64,000 bases of DNA from Acidobacteriota bacterium (GCA_016700075.1 CP065000.1:3038001-3102000); one strand, 5' to 3'; numbered from the stretch's first letter, positions 9,627-18,868 are shown. Numbers and translations are program-made. Notes: generated from the sequence alone by a model not told the origin.

Positions 9627-10841
9627 ATGAAGAGATATTTCACAGGAATTGCCCTGTTCGCGTTCGCGGCAGTGGCGTTGATGGCTCAGAACGACCGCAC
9701 AACGCGTCCGCGTGTAGTCATTACGCCGCCGCCTCCGGTTCTCCAGAACGATACCAATGACAGCAGACAGCCGTCCGCTCCGCCCGTGCTTGGCGGGCGC
9801 AGCGGAAATCCATCGCCTGCTCCTACGGTCGAGCCGGTTGAAGATGATGACGATGGCGTGATCCGCGTCGAAACGAATCTGGTCGCGATGCCTGTCTCGG
9901 TGCTGGATAAGGACGGGCGTTTTATCAGCGGGCTGCAGCAGCGTGATTTTAAGATCTTCGAGAACGGAGTTGAACAGAAGATCGAGTATTTTCAGTCGGT
10001 AGAGCAGCCATTTTCGGTTGTCCTGATGATCGATACGTCGCCTTCGACGCAATTCCGGATCGAAGAGATCCAGAGCTCAGCGATCACATTCGTAGAGAAA
10101 CTCCGCCCCGGCGACCGCATCATGGTGGTCTCGTTCGATCAGAACGTCAGGGTTCTGACACCATTCACGAACGACCGCAACGTTCTCAGGAACGCGATCA
10201 GGCAGGCAAGGTTCGGCGACGGGACCAGTCTGTACGAAGCGGTCGATCAGGTCATCAACCGTCACCTCAGCCAGGTTGAGGGGCGAAAAGCTGTGGTCAT
10301 ATTCAGCGATGGTGTCGATACTACGTCGCGAAGGGCGACCTACGAGAGCACGATCCGAGCAACCGAAGAGATCGACGCTCTTTTTTACACCGTTCGTTAC
10401 GACACATCTGACTATATGGCCGGCCGAGGAGGAGGCGGAGGATATCCACCGCCAACGACCCGCCGCCCGAGCGGAAGGGTCTCAATGGGCGATATTCTGG
10501 CATCTATCATCCTTGGCGGCGGCGTTAATATCGGTACGGGAGGCGGCGGCCGCGGAAATACGCGTGCTGAATATGAAAAAGGCCGCGAATACCTGGAAGC
10601 GATCTCTCAAAACAGCGGCGGCAGAAAGTTTGAGGCAGATTCACTGATTAATGTGGACGCAGCGTTCACGGGCATTGCAGAGGAGCTCAGACGCCAGTAT
10701 TCGATCGGCTATTATCCTGAGAACGTCGGCCAGCCCGGCGAACGGAAGCAGATCCGCATTCGTGTTATGCGTCCCGGCGTGAGCGTTCGTGCAAAGAACA
10801 GCTATATCGTGGGACGTCACGGAAACAGCGCGTCAAAATAG
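9627..10841 (+). CDS. Secreted VWA-domain protein (acidobacterial VWFA-related type)
   Basis: I use the ATG at 9627 (404 aa), because it begins a signal peptide (MKRYFTGIALFAFAAVALMA); the frame extends upstream without similarity. After a Pro-rich linker comes the family-specific block RVETNLVAMPVSVLDKDGRF and a VWA domain with a MIDAS-like DTSPS (near residue 137) that should bind a divalent metal. A Gly-rich insertion (GRGGGGGY and GTGGGGRGN) near residues 270-310 interrupts the domain. The C-terminal end (RRQYSIGYYPEN... YIVGR) is typical of this acidobacterial family. Function is unknown; surface adhesion or protein binding is inferred. A related gene is at 33.0 kb. Confidence 0.87.
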   Translation: MKRYFTGIALFAFAAVALMAQNDRTTRPRVVITPPPPVLQNDTNDSRQPSAPPVLGGRSGNPSPAPTVEPVEDDDDGVIRVETNLVAMPVSVLDKDGRFISGLQQRDFKIFENGVEQKIEYFQSVEQPFSVVLMIDTSPSTQFRIEEIQSSAITFVEKLRPGDRIMVVSFDQNVRVLTPFTNDRNVLRNAIRQARFGDGTSLYEAVDQVINRHLSQVEGRKAVVIFSDGVDTTSRRATYESTIRATEEIDALFYTVRYDTSDYMAGRGGGGGYPPPTTRRPSGRVSMGDILASIILGGGVNIGTGGGGRGNTRAEYEKGREYLEAISQNSGGRKFEADSLINVDAAFTGIAEELRRQYSIGYYPENVGQPGERKQIRIRVMRPGVSVRAKNSYIVGRHGNSASK

Positions 10842-10854
10842 GATCGCAGCGAAC

Positions 10855-12150
10855 TCAGATCTCAGTGCCGTCAGCGATGACGGCATTTTTAGGCACTATG
10901 ATGATGCCGTCGCGAATATAGATAGAGCCGTCAGGTGCATCGTAGTTCTCAATATTCTCTCGATTTATCAGCTTAACGTTGCTGCCGATACGGACGTTCT
11001 TGTCGAGTATCGCCTTTTGAATCACGCAGTTCGTCCCAATGCCGATGTGCGGACGTTTCAGCCGCATATTGGTTTCGATCTCGCCCAGCGATTCAAAAAG
11101 ATCAGAGCCCATGACGATCGAGCTGTCCACTTCGACGCCGTTGTCGATTCGGCTTCTAAGCCCAATGATCGAACGTCGAACCTTTACGCCGTTCAGGATA
11201 CAGCCTTCTGAGACCATCGAATCGTCGATATCACAGTCGTGAAGCTTTGACGGCGGTAGATAACGGCTGCGTGTATAGATCGGTGCGGTAGTGTCAAAGA
11301 AGTTGAATCGCGGCAGCGGCGTCGCCAGATCGAGATTCGCCTCGTAGAATGCCTTGATCGTTCCGATGTCTTCCCAATAGTCCTTGAATAAATTCGCGAC
11401 AACGCGGTATTGGTCTATTGCCGCGGGAATGATCTCCCGCCCGAAATCGACCCACGAGTTGTCGGTTTTCAACAGATCGACGAGCTTCTTCACGTCAAAA
11501 ACATATATGCCCATCGACGCCAGATATGGCCGGTTGATGGCTTCGGCGGCTGAAAGGCCGAAATTTGTTGTGTCAACCCGCATCTCGCGAAGGGCATCGC
11601 CGGTCGGCTTTTCGCGAAACTCGACGATCTCGCCATCAGCATTGGTTTTCAGCAGACCAAAGCCTTCCGCCTCTTCTTCACGGCATGGAACTACCGAGAT
11701 TGTAACGTCCGCACCGGATTCGGTGTGCCGCTTTAGGAATTTGCGATAGTCCATCCTGTAAAGGTGGTCGCCTGAGAGGATCAGGAGTGTATCGACCTTC
11801 AGATCCTGAATGTGCGGCAGCATCTGCCTGACGGCGTCGGCGGTGCCCTGAAACCAATCGGGATGTTCCTTGGTTTGCTCGGCCGCAAGCACCTCAACAA
11901 AACCGGTCGAAAAACGCGAAAATCTGTAAGTTCTAGAAATATGACGATTTAACGACGCCGAATTGAACTGTGTGAGGACGAATATCTGCGTCAGATCGGA
12001 GTTGATGCAGTTCGAAACAGGAACGTCGATCAGGCGATACGTCCCGCCAAGCGGAACCGCCGGCTTTGACCTTTCCCGCGTCAGCGGAAACAAACGTGAG
12101 CCGGCTCCGCCGCCCAATATCACCGTTACAACGTTGTCGTATCGCCCCAT
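10855..12150 (-). CDS. glgC: Glucose-1-phosphate adenylyltransferase
   Basis: A 431-aa ADP-glucose pyrophosphorylase, which makes ADP-glucose from glucose-1-phosphate and ATP for glycogen synthesis. The N-terminal nucleotidyltransferase domain begins with [20 protein letters not shown] (near residues 12-31), followed by the [12 protein letters not shown] block and a GTADAVRQ segment. The C-terminal 130 residues form the left-handed beta-helix seen in this enzyme ([20 protein letters not shown]). It converges on the VWA gene with a 13-bp gap. No other glycogen gene is in the window. The start codon lies just before five heptamer repeats at 12151-12185. Confidence 0.96.
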   Translation of the reverse strand: MGRYDNVVTVILGGGAGSRLFPLTRERSKPAVPLGGTYRLIDVPVSNCINSDLTQIFVLTQFNSASLNRHISRTYRFSRFSTGFVEVLAAEQTKEHPDWFQGTADAVRQMLPHIQDLKVDTLLILSGDHLYRMDYRKFLKRHTESGADVTISVVPCREEEAEGFGLLKTNADGEIVEFREKPTGDALREMRVDTTNFGLSAAEAINRPYLASMGIYVFDVKKLVDLLKTDNSWVDFGREIIPAAIDQYRVVANLFKDYWEDIGTIKAFYEANLDLATPLPRFNFFDTTAPIYTRSRYLPPSKLHDCDIDDSMVSEGCILNGVKVRRSIIGLRSRIDNGVEVDSSIVMGSDLFESLGEIETNMRLKRPHIGIGTNCVIQKAILDKNVRIGSNVKLINRENIENYDAPDGSIYIRDGIIIVPKNAVIADGTEI

Positions 12151-12185
12151 AATAGTGAATAGTGAATAGTGGCAAGTGAATAGTC
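12151..12185. repeat. Five tandem heptamers of AATAGTG type upstream of glgC
   Basis: Bases 12151-12185 are AATAGTG three times, then GCAAGTG and AATAGTC. The array sits directly upstream of the glgC start codon on the minus strand, in the 93-bp gap before mtgA. Such short tandem heptamers are prone to slippage. No regulatory role is shown by the sequence. Confidence 0.85.
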
Positions 12186-12243
12186 AAGGAAAGCAGGTAG
12201 GCCTTGACTAATCGCGGCTTACAATTCACGATTTACTAACCGA

Positions 12244-13005
12244 ATGTGGAAATTCGTCAGAACTCTTTCATTGATCTTTGTCGGCGGCATTGCGATCTGG
12301 CTGCTGTTCGAGGTGATCACATTTCCATCGATCTCTTCTCTTCGGGCGGACAATCCGACGACGACCTCATTCATCGAAAACCGCCTTCAAGAGGCCGCCG
12401 CCGAAGGCCGCGAACCACGTAAGTTCATGATCTGGATGCCGATGGAGCAGATCAGCCCGAACCTGCAGCGTGCCGTGATCGCGGGCGAGGATGCGAGGTT
12501 TTTCGAACATAACGGTTTTGACTGGGATGCGATACAAAAGGCGTGGGACGAGGCAGTGAAAGAAGGCGAACGCGAGGCAAAGACCGAGGGCGACTTTGAC
12601 CCGAACAGCTGGATACCTACAATGCCGTCATTCAGACGCGGGGCTTCGACAATAACACAGCAGCTGGCGAAGAATCTCTTCCTTTCAGAAGACCGCAACT
12701 TCCTCCGAAAAGGCCGCGAAGCGGTCTACACCTACTTTTTGGAACGAAATCTCTCGAAAAAGCGCATCTTAGAACTGTACCTTAACGTCATCGAATGGGG
12801 CGACGGCGTTTATGGTGCCGAGGCGGCTGCTCGGACGTATTTTAACAAGAGCGCGTCGAATCTGACCCGCGACGAAGCGGCGTTCCTCGCCGCGATGGTT
12901 CCTAGCCCGTTGAACGTGTTCAACCCGCAAAAGAACCGCAAACGTGTCGTCCGCCGGCAGCGTGTGCTGATGAAATATATGAATTCCGTCAAACTTGCGT
13001 ATTGA
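12244..13005 (+). CDS. mtgA: Monofunctional biosynthetic peptidoglycan transglycosylase
   Basis: A 253-aa GT51 glycosyltransferase without a penicillin-binding transpeptidase domain. It has one N-terminal membrane anchor (about residues 6-28), so it faces the periplasm and polymerises lipid II into glycan strands. The catalytic glutamate lies in AVIAGEDARFFEHNGFDW, the second motif is RRGASTITQQLAKNLFLS, and KRILELYLNVIEWGDGVYG follows. It is divergent from glgC; a cytochrome gene follows 36 bp downstream and may be co-transcribed. Length and motifs match MtgA well. Confidence 0.95.
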   Translation: MWKFVRTLSLIFVGGIAIWLLFEVITFPSISSLRADNPTTTSFIENRLQEAAAEGREPRKFMIWMPMEQISPNLQRAVIAGEDARFFEHNGFDWDAIQKAWDEAVKEGEREAKTEGDFDPNSWIPTMPSFRRGASTITQQLAKNLFLSEDRNFLRKGREAVYTYFLERNLSKKRILELYLNVIEWGDGVYGAEAAARTYFNKSASNLTRDEAAFLAAMVPSPLNVFNPQKNRKRVVRRQRVLMKYMNSVKLAY

Positions 13006-13041
13006 CAAGTGGTGCATAATTGAATTAGAAGAGAACGATAA

Positions 13042-13638
13042 ATGAAAGTAATAGCCCTATTTGCAGTAATGGTCTGCGTTGCAACGGTCGGCCTGTCAAC
13101 GTCCCTTTTTGACGTGACCCGGCATAATTCGAACGTCTGGCCTGATGTTCAGGACGACGTTAAGATGCCGGGCGTCGTTATACTTGGTAAAGGCTCGAAG
13201 CTCGGCGGCGTTCGTTTTGACCATGTCAGCCACAACGGCGGCACCTACAGCATTTCGGGCACGGGACCGATCGGCTGTACGGAATGTCATCACGCGGCAC
13301 GTCCGGCTTCTGAAATTGCCAAACATCCTCCGCTAAAGACAGCCTGGCCTGCCGACCGGACGACCACATTGACGGCAGACCTTTTCGCCAAAGAGCCCGC
13401 AGCAGCCGGCGTTGCTAAATGTGCCGACTGTCATGCTCCCGCGGGCGAAAAGCCGAAACTGCTTGAAAAGATACCCGAGATCAAGCATGAATCGAGCGCT
13501 GCGATGATATCTCTGAACAATCAGCAGGCGATGCATCGAGCGTGTGCCGGCTGCCATACCGAATACAAAAAGACACATCCTCAGTCTAAAGCACCGACCG
13601 CGATGCAGTGCGTCATGTGCCATAAGAAAGGAACTTAG
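13042..13638 (+). CDS. Secreted tetraheme cytochrome c (c3/c7-like)
   Basis: A 198-aa protein with an N-terminal signal peptide (about residues 1-20) and four CxxCH heme-binding motifs: CTECH, CADCH, CAGCH and CVMCH. Extra histidines (FDHVSHNGG, EIKHES) could be distal ligands, as in class III multiheme cytochromes. The expected location is the periplasm, carrying electrons between a quinol oxidase or dehydrogenase and a terminal acceptor; the partner is not in this window. The fourth motif lies five residues from the C terminus. The gene ends 40 bp before a strong intrinsic terminator. Confidence 0.9.
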   Translation: MKVIALFAVMVCVATVGLSTSLFDVTRHNSNVWPDVQDDVKMPGVVILGKGSKLGGVRFDHVSHNGGTYSISGTGPIGCTECHHAARPASEIAKHPPLKTAWPADRTTTLTADLFAKEPAAAGVAKCADCHAPAGEKPKLLEKIPEIKHESSAAMISLNNQQAMHRACAGCHTEYKKTHPQSKAPTAMQCVMCHKKGT

Positions 13639-13678
13639 GCCTACAGAGGAGGAAGGGAGTAGAGGAGTAGAAGAAAAA

Positions 13679-13712
13679 GAGCGTCGCGAAACATTTGCGA
13701 CGCTCTTTTTTA
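13679..13712 (+). terminator. Rho-independent terminator after the tetraheme cytochrome gene
   Basis: A perfect 9-bp stem, GAGCGTCGC / GCGACGCTC (13679-13687 with 13697-13705), a 9-nt loop and a run of seven T. Flanking A and T bases extend the pairing. It sits between the cytochrome gene and the convergent S46 peptidase gene, so it may also act in reverse, but the T-run favours the plus strand. Confidence 0.9.
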
Positions 13713-13737
13713 ATGTGATGACAGAAAAAGCGAACTA

Positions 13738-15906
13738 CTACTTCTTCTTGCCTCCGACGATCGTCATCTCATCAACCACCCACTTCGCGTTGCCGAATTT
13801 CTCAGTAACGAAAAGCACATAGCGGATATCGACAGAGATCGTGCGGTTCTTTTCGGGGTCATAGTAGAAATCGTTGCCGAGTCCTTCATAGTTCCCGTCA
13901 AAGCAGACGCCGACAAGATGGCCGTTCGCGTCCAGGATCGGACTGCCGCTGTTTCCGCCGATGATGTCGGTGGTTGAGATGAAATTCACGACAACCGAAT
14001 CACCGGTTCCGTATGCACCGAAATCGCGGGCATTGTGGAGCTGACGCAGTTTTTCAGGAACGTCCCACGGATTGATGCCCGTCTCCTTTTCGAACATTCC
14101 CTTCATTGTTGTCAGCGGCGAGCGGAATTCCGCCTCACGCGACTGATAGCCTTTCACATGGCCGTACGTGAAACGCAGCGTCGAGTTCGCGTCCGGGTAA
14201 ACCGTGGCTACGCCTTTCATCTCCGTCAATGCCTGCATATAAAGCAGTCGCAGACGGTCGATCTGCGAAGCGAACTTCTGCGAACGGGCATTTACCGCAT
14301 TTCTCTCGGCGATGATGCCTCGGACAAAATCCTTGATCTTCTCGCGTTCCGGATTGAAGTCCATCGTCTGCGGGCCGTAAAGCCCGGCGATGCGTTCCGG
14401 ATTGGCGTAATAGCCGTTAGCGATCGAATTCGCGAATTCAGCCTCAGCATCGCGGCGGGCTTTGCCTTTGAGCGTGCCGAAAAGGTCCTCTGCGGCCTTG
14501 AACTTCTGACCCGCAGGCAGATTGTCGAATTCGCGGAAGAAGAACTTCAGCATCTCCAACTCGTGAGCGGCCTCACGGCCTTCGAAAGCCTTTTTGACCT
14601 CTTCAAGCTTTGCGGCACGCTTCTCGTTGTCAAGCACCTGATTGGCTGCAATACCCTGAAACACAAGTCCGAGAACCGTCATCGAGTTCGGGTCCGGAAA
14701 TCGCCGGATAATAACGTCACGCATCTGAGCGGCGTTGGATTCTTCGGAAAGGGCTTTCAATTCAGAAAGCAGCGTCCCATATTTCTGCTGGCGAGCGGGA
14801 TTTGCCGCGATCCACGCAGCAAGCTTTGCTTCCTCAGCTTCACGCATCTCAACGACACGCGAACGCTTCAGCCTCAAGTGGCCGCCGCCGAACGCCTTAC
14901 GCGAATTGTCAAAACTCGCGATGTCGGACTGCAGAGCGATACGCTTTTCTTCGTCAGATTCGCCGACCTTGCGAAGGCTGTTGCCCAGAGCGTCAAGCCA
15001 GCGTTCGAGGAAAGGGAAGTTGGCGTCGCGGGCATACTTCATCGACCAGCTTTCGCGATAGCGAGTCGTCGAGCCGGGATAGCCGAGCACGAAAACGAAA
15101 TCACCGTCCTTCACGCCCGCGATGCTCGTGGTGAGGTGTTTTTTCGGCTTGTACGGGACGTTGTTCACCGAATAGTCGGCGGAAGTGCCGTCCGGTGCAG
15201 TGTACGCACGCAGGAACGTGAAATCGCCGGTGTGACGCGTCCATTCGAAATTGTCAGGATCGCCGCCGAATACGCCGATGTTCCTGGGCGGTGCGTAAAC
15301 GACGCGGATGTCCTTGATCTGCTTTGTCTGATAGAGGAAATAAAAGAAACCGCTGTTCAGCATTTGGATGCGGACATTCGAGCCGGCGGGAGCCTTTGCC
15401 TGCTCGGCTGCAAGCAGGTCGTCGGTGTTCTTTTTGAGTGCCGCGGCAAGAGCTTCGCCGCTCAGATTCGCGGTGCCCGCCTTGATCTTTGCCGTGACGT
15501 CCTCGCTGCGTTCGGTGATGAATATCGAATAGCCTTTCGCGGGTATCTCGCCCGCACGGCTGTCCGTGCGAAAGCCGTTTTCGACGAGGTCGTTCTCGGG
15601 CGTGGATGCCGAAACCAGAGCGTCAAAAGCACAGTGGTGATTTGTCAGTATCAGCCCTTGAGGCGAAACGAACTCAGCACTGCAGCCGATGCTGAGACGG
15701 ATAACTGCATCCGTCAGGCCGCCGCCTGCGGGATTGTAAATATCTGTCGGTTTGATCTTCAGACCCTTGGCTTTGAGCGGCAGCGAGCCGATCTGTCCCG
15801 GGGCGAACATTCCTTCGTCGAACCGGGCGAAGACGGAAGAAATTGATGTTAAAGCGATCGCGAAAACGGCGAACGCTGTGATAAGGCGATTAGATCGATT
15901 ATGCAT
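13738..15906 (-). CDS. S46-family dipeptidyl-peptidase (DPP7/DPP11 type)
   Basis: About 722 aa from the ATG at 15906, which starts a signal peptide after a short charged leader (hydrophobic segment LITAFAVFAIALTSISSVFA). An upstream ATG at 15945 would add 13 residues. Members of family S46 are periplasmic serine exopeptidases that release dipeptides. The chymotrypsin-like triad is visible: His in LILTNHHCAFDAL, and the nucleophile Ser in IIGGNSGSPILDANGHLVG near the C terminus. The long helical insertion between them is characteristic of S46. It suggests the cell feeds on peptides. A 603-aa antisense frame over this gene is a shadow. Confidence 0.93.
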   Translation of the reverse strand: MHNRSNRLITAFAVFAIALTSISSVFARFDEGMFAPGQIGSLPLKAKGLKIKPTDIYNPAGGGLTDAVIRLSIGCSAEFVSPQGLILTNHHCAFDALVSASTPENDLVENGFRTDSRAGEIPAKGYSIFITERSEDVTAKIKAGTANLSGEALAAALKKNTDDLLAAEQAKAPAGSNVRIQMLNSGFFYFLYQTKQIKDIRVVYAPPRNIGVFGGDPDNFEWTRHTGDFTFLRAYTAPDGTSADYSVNNVPYKPKKHLTTSIAGVKDGDFVFVLGYPGSTTRYRESWSMKYARDANFPFLERWLDALGNSLRKVGESDEEKRIALQSDIASFDNSRKAFGGGHLRLKRSRVVEMREAEEAKLAAWIAANPARQQKYGTLLSELKALSEESNAAQMRDVIIRRFPDPNSMTVLGLVFQGIAANQVLDNEKRAAKLEEVKKAFEGREAAHELEMLKFFFREFDNLPAGQKFKAAEDLFGTLKGKARRDAEAEFANSIANGYYANPERIAGLYGPQTMDFNPEREKIKDFVRGIIAERNAVNARSQKFASQIDRLRLLYMQALTEMKGVATVYPDANSTLRFTYGHVKGYQSREAEFRSPLTTMKGMFEKETGINPWDVPEKLRQLHNARDFGAYGTGDSVVVNFISTTDIIGGNSGSPILDANGHLVGVCFDGNYEGLGNDFYYDPEKNRTISVDIRYVLFVTEKFGNAKWVVDEMTIVGGKKK

Positions 15907-15975
15907 ATTTGTTAGACCTACAAGGAATTTTATTTGGAAGTGCAAATCACGATGATATCAGCAATGAGGTTCAAG

Positions 15976-16006
15976 AAAAAAACGAGCCGTTCAATAGAAG
16001 GCTCGT
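15976..16006 (-). terminator. Rho-independent terminator after the M23 peptidase gene
   Basis: On the minus strand, ACGAGCC pairs with GGCTCGT (16006-16000 with 15988-15982), followed by a run of six T (complement of 15976-15981). It lies 25 bp beyond the M23 stop codon, and it separates that transcript from the S46 gene. Confidence 0.82.
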
Positions 16007-16030
16007 GTGCGAAAAAGGTTCGATGGTAAA

Positions 16031-16828
16031 TTAATTTGCAACAATGGTCGTCTCGGGCGGCAGAAGCCGTCGCGGATCGGTCGGTCGGTCGTTTATTCGG
16101 AGTTCGTAATGCAGATGCGGTCCCGTAGAACGTCCCGTCGAGCCGATCTGTCCGATCTGTTGGCCGCGAGTGACGGTGTCGCCCACGGCGACCTCGATCT
16201 TGGAAAGATGCCCGTAACGCGTGACAACGCCATTGCCGTGGTCGATGTCGATGACATTACCGTAGCCGCCGCTATAGCCTGCCTTTACAACAGTTCCGCC
16301 GCCGGGAGCTAAGATCGGATCGCCTCGTTCGCCGTCAACGTCCAGCCCTGCGTGAAACTCATACGAGCGCCCGCCAAAAGGATTCCTGCGGAAACCGAAC
16401 TCGTTGTTCACCTTTCCATTCGCAGGCCAGGCATTGGGAAGGAAAGCTTCTTCCAGCATTTCCGTTGCCTCGCGAATGCCAGCCTCGATATCAGACTCGT
16501 TATCGTTCGTATTCTCGTCAAACGGCCCGCCGCTGTTGATAGCAAGCTCGCCAACCTCGATCGCGGCCCCGACGGACTCTGTAGATTCCTTGCCGTTCAT
16601 CAACGCTATTTGCATTGCCGCGGGGCCCTCGTTCACGACCTTCGCGAAAACAGGAATTGCCGCAGCCGTACCGAGAGCAAGTGCAGCGGAGGTGAATACC
16701 AACGATAAAATTATTCCAAAAGTGCCAAAATGGACGAGGCTCTTAGACACCTCGACCCGTTTAATAAATATTCTGTTCTTATTTTTGCGTGTTAAAAGAA
16801 AAGCGTATGCCTTGTCGTTCTTCTGCAT
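16031..16828 (-). CDS. Membrane-anchored M23 (LytM-type) peptidase
   Basis: A 265-aa protein with a cytoplasmic basic N terminus, one membrane helix near residues 33-58 and a periplasmic part. The C-terminal 120 residues are a lysostaphin-like M23 domain: HAGLD, GHLSKIEVAVGD and HLHYE give the zinc ligands and catalytic His of an active enzyme (H..D / HLH). Such proteins cleave peptidoglycan cross-bridges or act as envelope scaffolds. The Ala-rich linker is followed by an acidic stretch (NTNDNESD). It is a single-gene unit with its own terminator and a 273-bp upstream region that looks structured. Confidence 0.92.
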   Translation of the reverse strand: MQKNDKAYAFLLTRKNKNRIFIKRVEVSKSLVHFGTFGIILSLVFTSAALALGTAAAIPVFAKVVNEGPAAMQIALMNGKESTESVGAAIEVGELAINSGGPFDENTNDNESDIEAGIREATEMLEEAFLPNAWPANGKVNNEFGFRRNPFGGRSYEFHAGLDVDGERGDPILAPGGGTVVKAGYSGGYGNVIDIDHGNGVVTRYGHLSKIEVAVGDTVTRGQQIGQIGSTGRSTGPHLHYELRINDRPTDPRRLLPPETTIVAN

Positions 16829-17101
16829 TATGCTTTAAAGCTCCTAGCAATGATCTCACACCACAGTTCCAGCGCTGTGATGAGGGGAATCACGTATGGA
16901 TAAGCCGCTAGCGACTAACGCGAAACCAACAGACAAGAGTTATAAATTTGTGAGAAAAAACTCTCGCCTAAGAGAAAAGAAAGTTCCCCTTCAGCTTCCG
17001 TTCATTCGATAATGCAAAATGAAGCGGATACTAAATAACACCATAAAACGGAGTTATTAGCAAACCGGCAAAGACCGGCGAATGTTTCACAAAAGAAATG
17101 T
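16829..17101 (-). other. Unassigned 273-bp upstream region of the M23 gene, possibly a structured leader
   Basis: No gene is visible. Read on the minus strand, this region contains an imperfect hairpin (CTCATCACAG with CTGTGGTGTGAG, near 16859-16887), further GC stems (GCCGG/CCGGC near 17070-17086), and a GCTTTAAAGC palindrome between the likely Shine-Dalgarno AGGAG and the ATG. Cell-wall hydrolase genes often have riboswitch leaders, so I compared it by eye with the c-di-AMP and c-di-GMP riboswitch consensus. I could not match either convincingly. Confidence 0.3.
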
Positions 17102-17305
17102 CTATTTAGATTTCCCGCTCTTTTCCTTCATTCCTTTCCATACCTGCATTGCTACGAATATGAAAAGCAAAAGGAATGCGAGGACGATGATCGCCTTGAT
17201 AGCGAACGAAACGAGGCCGACGAACGAGATGAGAGCCTTTAGGAGGGCGATGAAAAGGGCGATCAGAACCAAGATACTGCCGCCGACTGATGCTGCGTTT
17301 AACAT
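17102..17305 (-). CDS. Small hypothetical membrane protein
   Basis: A 67-aa protein that is almost entirely hydrophobic, with two predicted helices (residues 8-33 and 36-56) and a basic C-terminal tail (KGMKEKSGKSK). It follows the B-box/zinc-finger membrane protein gene by 15 bp on the same strand, and so is probably the fourth gene of the sigma/anti-sigma operon that begins at 19510. No family is recognised. Membrane-protein codon content and position support it as real, but the evidence is limited to that. Confidence 0.6.
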   Translation of the reverse strand: MLNAASVGGSILVLIALFIALLKALISFVGLVSFAIKAIIVLAFLLLFIFVAMQVWKGMKEKSGKSK

Positions 17306-17320
17306 ACTACTACTCCGATA

Positions 17321-18067
17321 TTATACATCTTTCCAACTGCCGGAACGCGTGCGGTCGGCAAAACTTGCATGCGATACAGTCGGCTCATTGAATGGGGCCG
17401 CCCCGTAAGTGAGTCCGCCGGTGTTGCCGACATTGATAGGATCATTTTTTGCCGAAGGCTTGAAGATCAGCCCCTTCAAAACGTAAACTCCTAGGAATAT
17501 CAACGCTACCGGCAAGATCCCGCGGATCAGGAACGACAGGTCGATCACCCGCTGCAGCAGGAACGCCGAGCCCAAAACTACCAAAGCACCGCCCCAGAGT
17601 TTCGGATTGCCGGAGAATCTTTTCACAAGGATGTCGTCCGCGACGTCCGGCGTCAGGCCCGAACGTATCATCTGTGCGGTTCGCCAGGCGTCAAGGGCGG
17701 CAAAGAACCACATCCCGATAAAGCCCAACACAAAGAGCGGCGTTCCGCTCGTTAAAACCGCCATCTGAAAGAGACCTACGAATACAGCAAAGTGGACGAC
17801 GGCCTTGACCGTTTGCCCGTTGTAAGCCGCTCCGAGGCCGGGGCAAAGCATCGAAAGGAGCGTCGCGGCCGCGGGCGAGGTCTTCTTTGCGACGAACGGC
17901 GTGCTTTCCGAAGGCCTCTGCGAACGAAGCAGTTCAACTCCGGACACGATGCAGTCCTGGCAAAAAGGAAAGCCGCGGATCCTATGATCGCAAGCAGGGC
18001 AAAGCGGTGTGCCGCAGCAATTGCAGCTGACGGTCGCGGGATTGCTTGTGTGGTAGGTGCAATTCAT
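17321..18067 (-). CDS. Membrane protein with N-terminal B-box-type zinc finger
   Basis: A 248-aa protein. Residues 1-40 hold Cys/His pairs (CTYH, CNCCG, CPACDHR, CQDC) spaced as in a B-box-like zinc-binding domain. Three to five hydrophobic segments follow (near 75-135 and 165-205), with a loop resembling those of TM2-type proteins (LLSMLCPGLGAAYNGQ). It starts immediately after the anti-sigma stop (18068), so the two are translationally linked. In acidobacteria such proteins are frequent beside zf-HC2 anti-sigma factors. A role in membrane-stress sensing is inferred only. Confidence 0.75.
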   Translation of the reverse strand: MNCTYHTSNPATVSCNCCGTPLCPACDHRIRGFPFCQDCIVSGVELLRSQRPSESTPFVAKKTSPAAATLLSMLCPGLGAAYNGQTVKAVVHFAVFVGLFQMAVLTSGTPLFVLGFIGMWFFAALDAWRTAQMIRSGLTPDVADDILVKRFSGNPKLWGGALVVLGSAFLLQRVIDLSFLIRGILPVALIFLGVYVLKGLIFKPSAKNDPINVGNTGGLTYGAAPFNEPTVSHASFADRTRSGSWKDV

Positions 18068-18853
18068 TTATTTGTCGCCGTCGTTGCTGATAGTTGTCGT
18101 CCCTGAGATCGGCTCGCCGGACGGCGATGCAACTTGTGTGTTGCCGCCCCAGACATCCGCTGTTTGGGTAAAGGTCTGTTCCGCCAATTGAAAACTCTTT
18201 TGATAGACGCCCGCGATAGAGCCGTCAGCCGAGACGGTCTGGCTAAAAACCAAGAATGCGATCGCCATCAACATCGCTACCGGAGCGAGCTGGGGAATGC
18301 TGACGGGGAAACGCAGTCCGCGAACCCATTCAGCAGCTCTCGATCCCCACGAAGGCACGACCTCAGCCGCTTCTGCGGTTCCGATCGTCGCTTCTAAAAT
18401 TCTGGAATGCAGCCCCGCAGGAACCTCAAGTTCCTCCGCCTTGAACGTGTAACACGCAGCGATCGAACGCACCACCGTGCCCGGCAGATCCTCGCAATTC
18501 GAGCACAATGCCGCGTGGCGTTCCCAGCGGTGAAATGCTGCTGCCGGCAGAAATCCGTCCAAATAATCCGTCAGATGACTCTCAAAATCATCGCAGCTCA
18601 TTGCGGTCTTAGGCACTGTCATCGACAGGATGCGAGCTTCGAGGCGGGTCATCGGCATCGCAGGCACCGGCATGCTGCGGCATTCCTGCATTGCGTCCTT
18701 TACGTCATTGAGTAGAGAGTGGCAAAGCGGACAGCTCATAGCGTGAGACGCGATCTGACCATTAACTCCGGCGTCAAGCGTCCTGTCGAGATAATCGGTC
18801 AAAAGCTCCTCGAACTGCGAGCAATTAAAAATGTTTGCCTGCTCATTTATCAT
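18068..18853 (-). CDS. Anti-sigma factor with two putative zinc-finger (zf-HC2) domains
   Basis: A 261-aa protein with two zinc-finger anti-sigma domains in tandem: CSQFEELLTDYLDRTLDAG with HAMSCPLCHS, and CDDFESHLTDYLDGFLPAA with HAALCSNCEDL. The HxxxCxxC pattern is kept in both. A single membrane segment lies near residues 190-215 (PQLAPVAMLMAIAFLVFSQT), so the fingers face the cytoplasm and can hold the sigma factor, with a periplasmic tail as possible sensor. Two fingers in one anti-sigma are unusual but known. It is 15 bp downstream of its presumed partner, the ECF sigma gene. Confidence 0.88.
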   Translation of the reverse strand: MINEQANIFNCSQFEELLTDYLDRTLDAGVNGQIASHAMSCPLCHSLLNDVKDAMQECRSMPVPAMPMTRLEARILSMTVPKTAMSCDDFESHLTDYLDGFLPAAAFHRWERHAALCSNCEDLPGTVVRSIAACYTFKAEELEVPAGLHSRILEATIGTAEAAEVVPSWGSRAAEWVRGLRFPVSIPQLAPVAMLMAIAFLVFSQTVSADGSIAGVYQKSFQLAEQTFTQTADVWGGNTQVASPSGEPISGTTTISNDGDK

Positions 18854-18868
18854 TACAAAACCCCTTGC

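Noticed and set aside
14035..15846. A 603-aa open frame on the plus strand
   Set aside because: It is antisense to the S46 peptidase, which has clear catalytic motifs and signal peptide; the antisense product has no recognisable domain.
16829..17101. c-di-AMP (ydaO) riboswitch upstream of the M23 gene
   Set aside because: A few short matches, but the conserved pseudoknot segments could not be placed in order.
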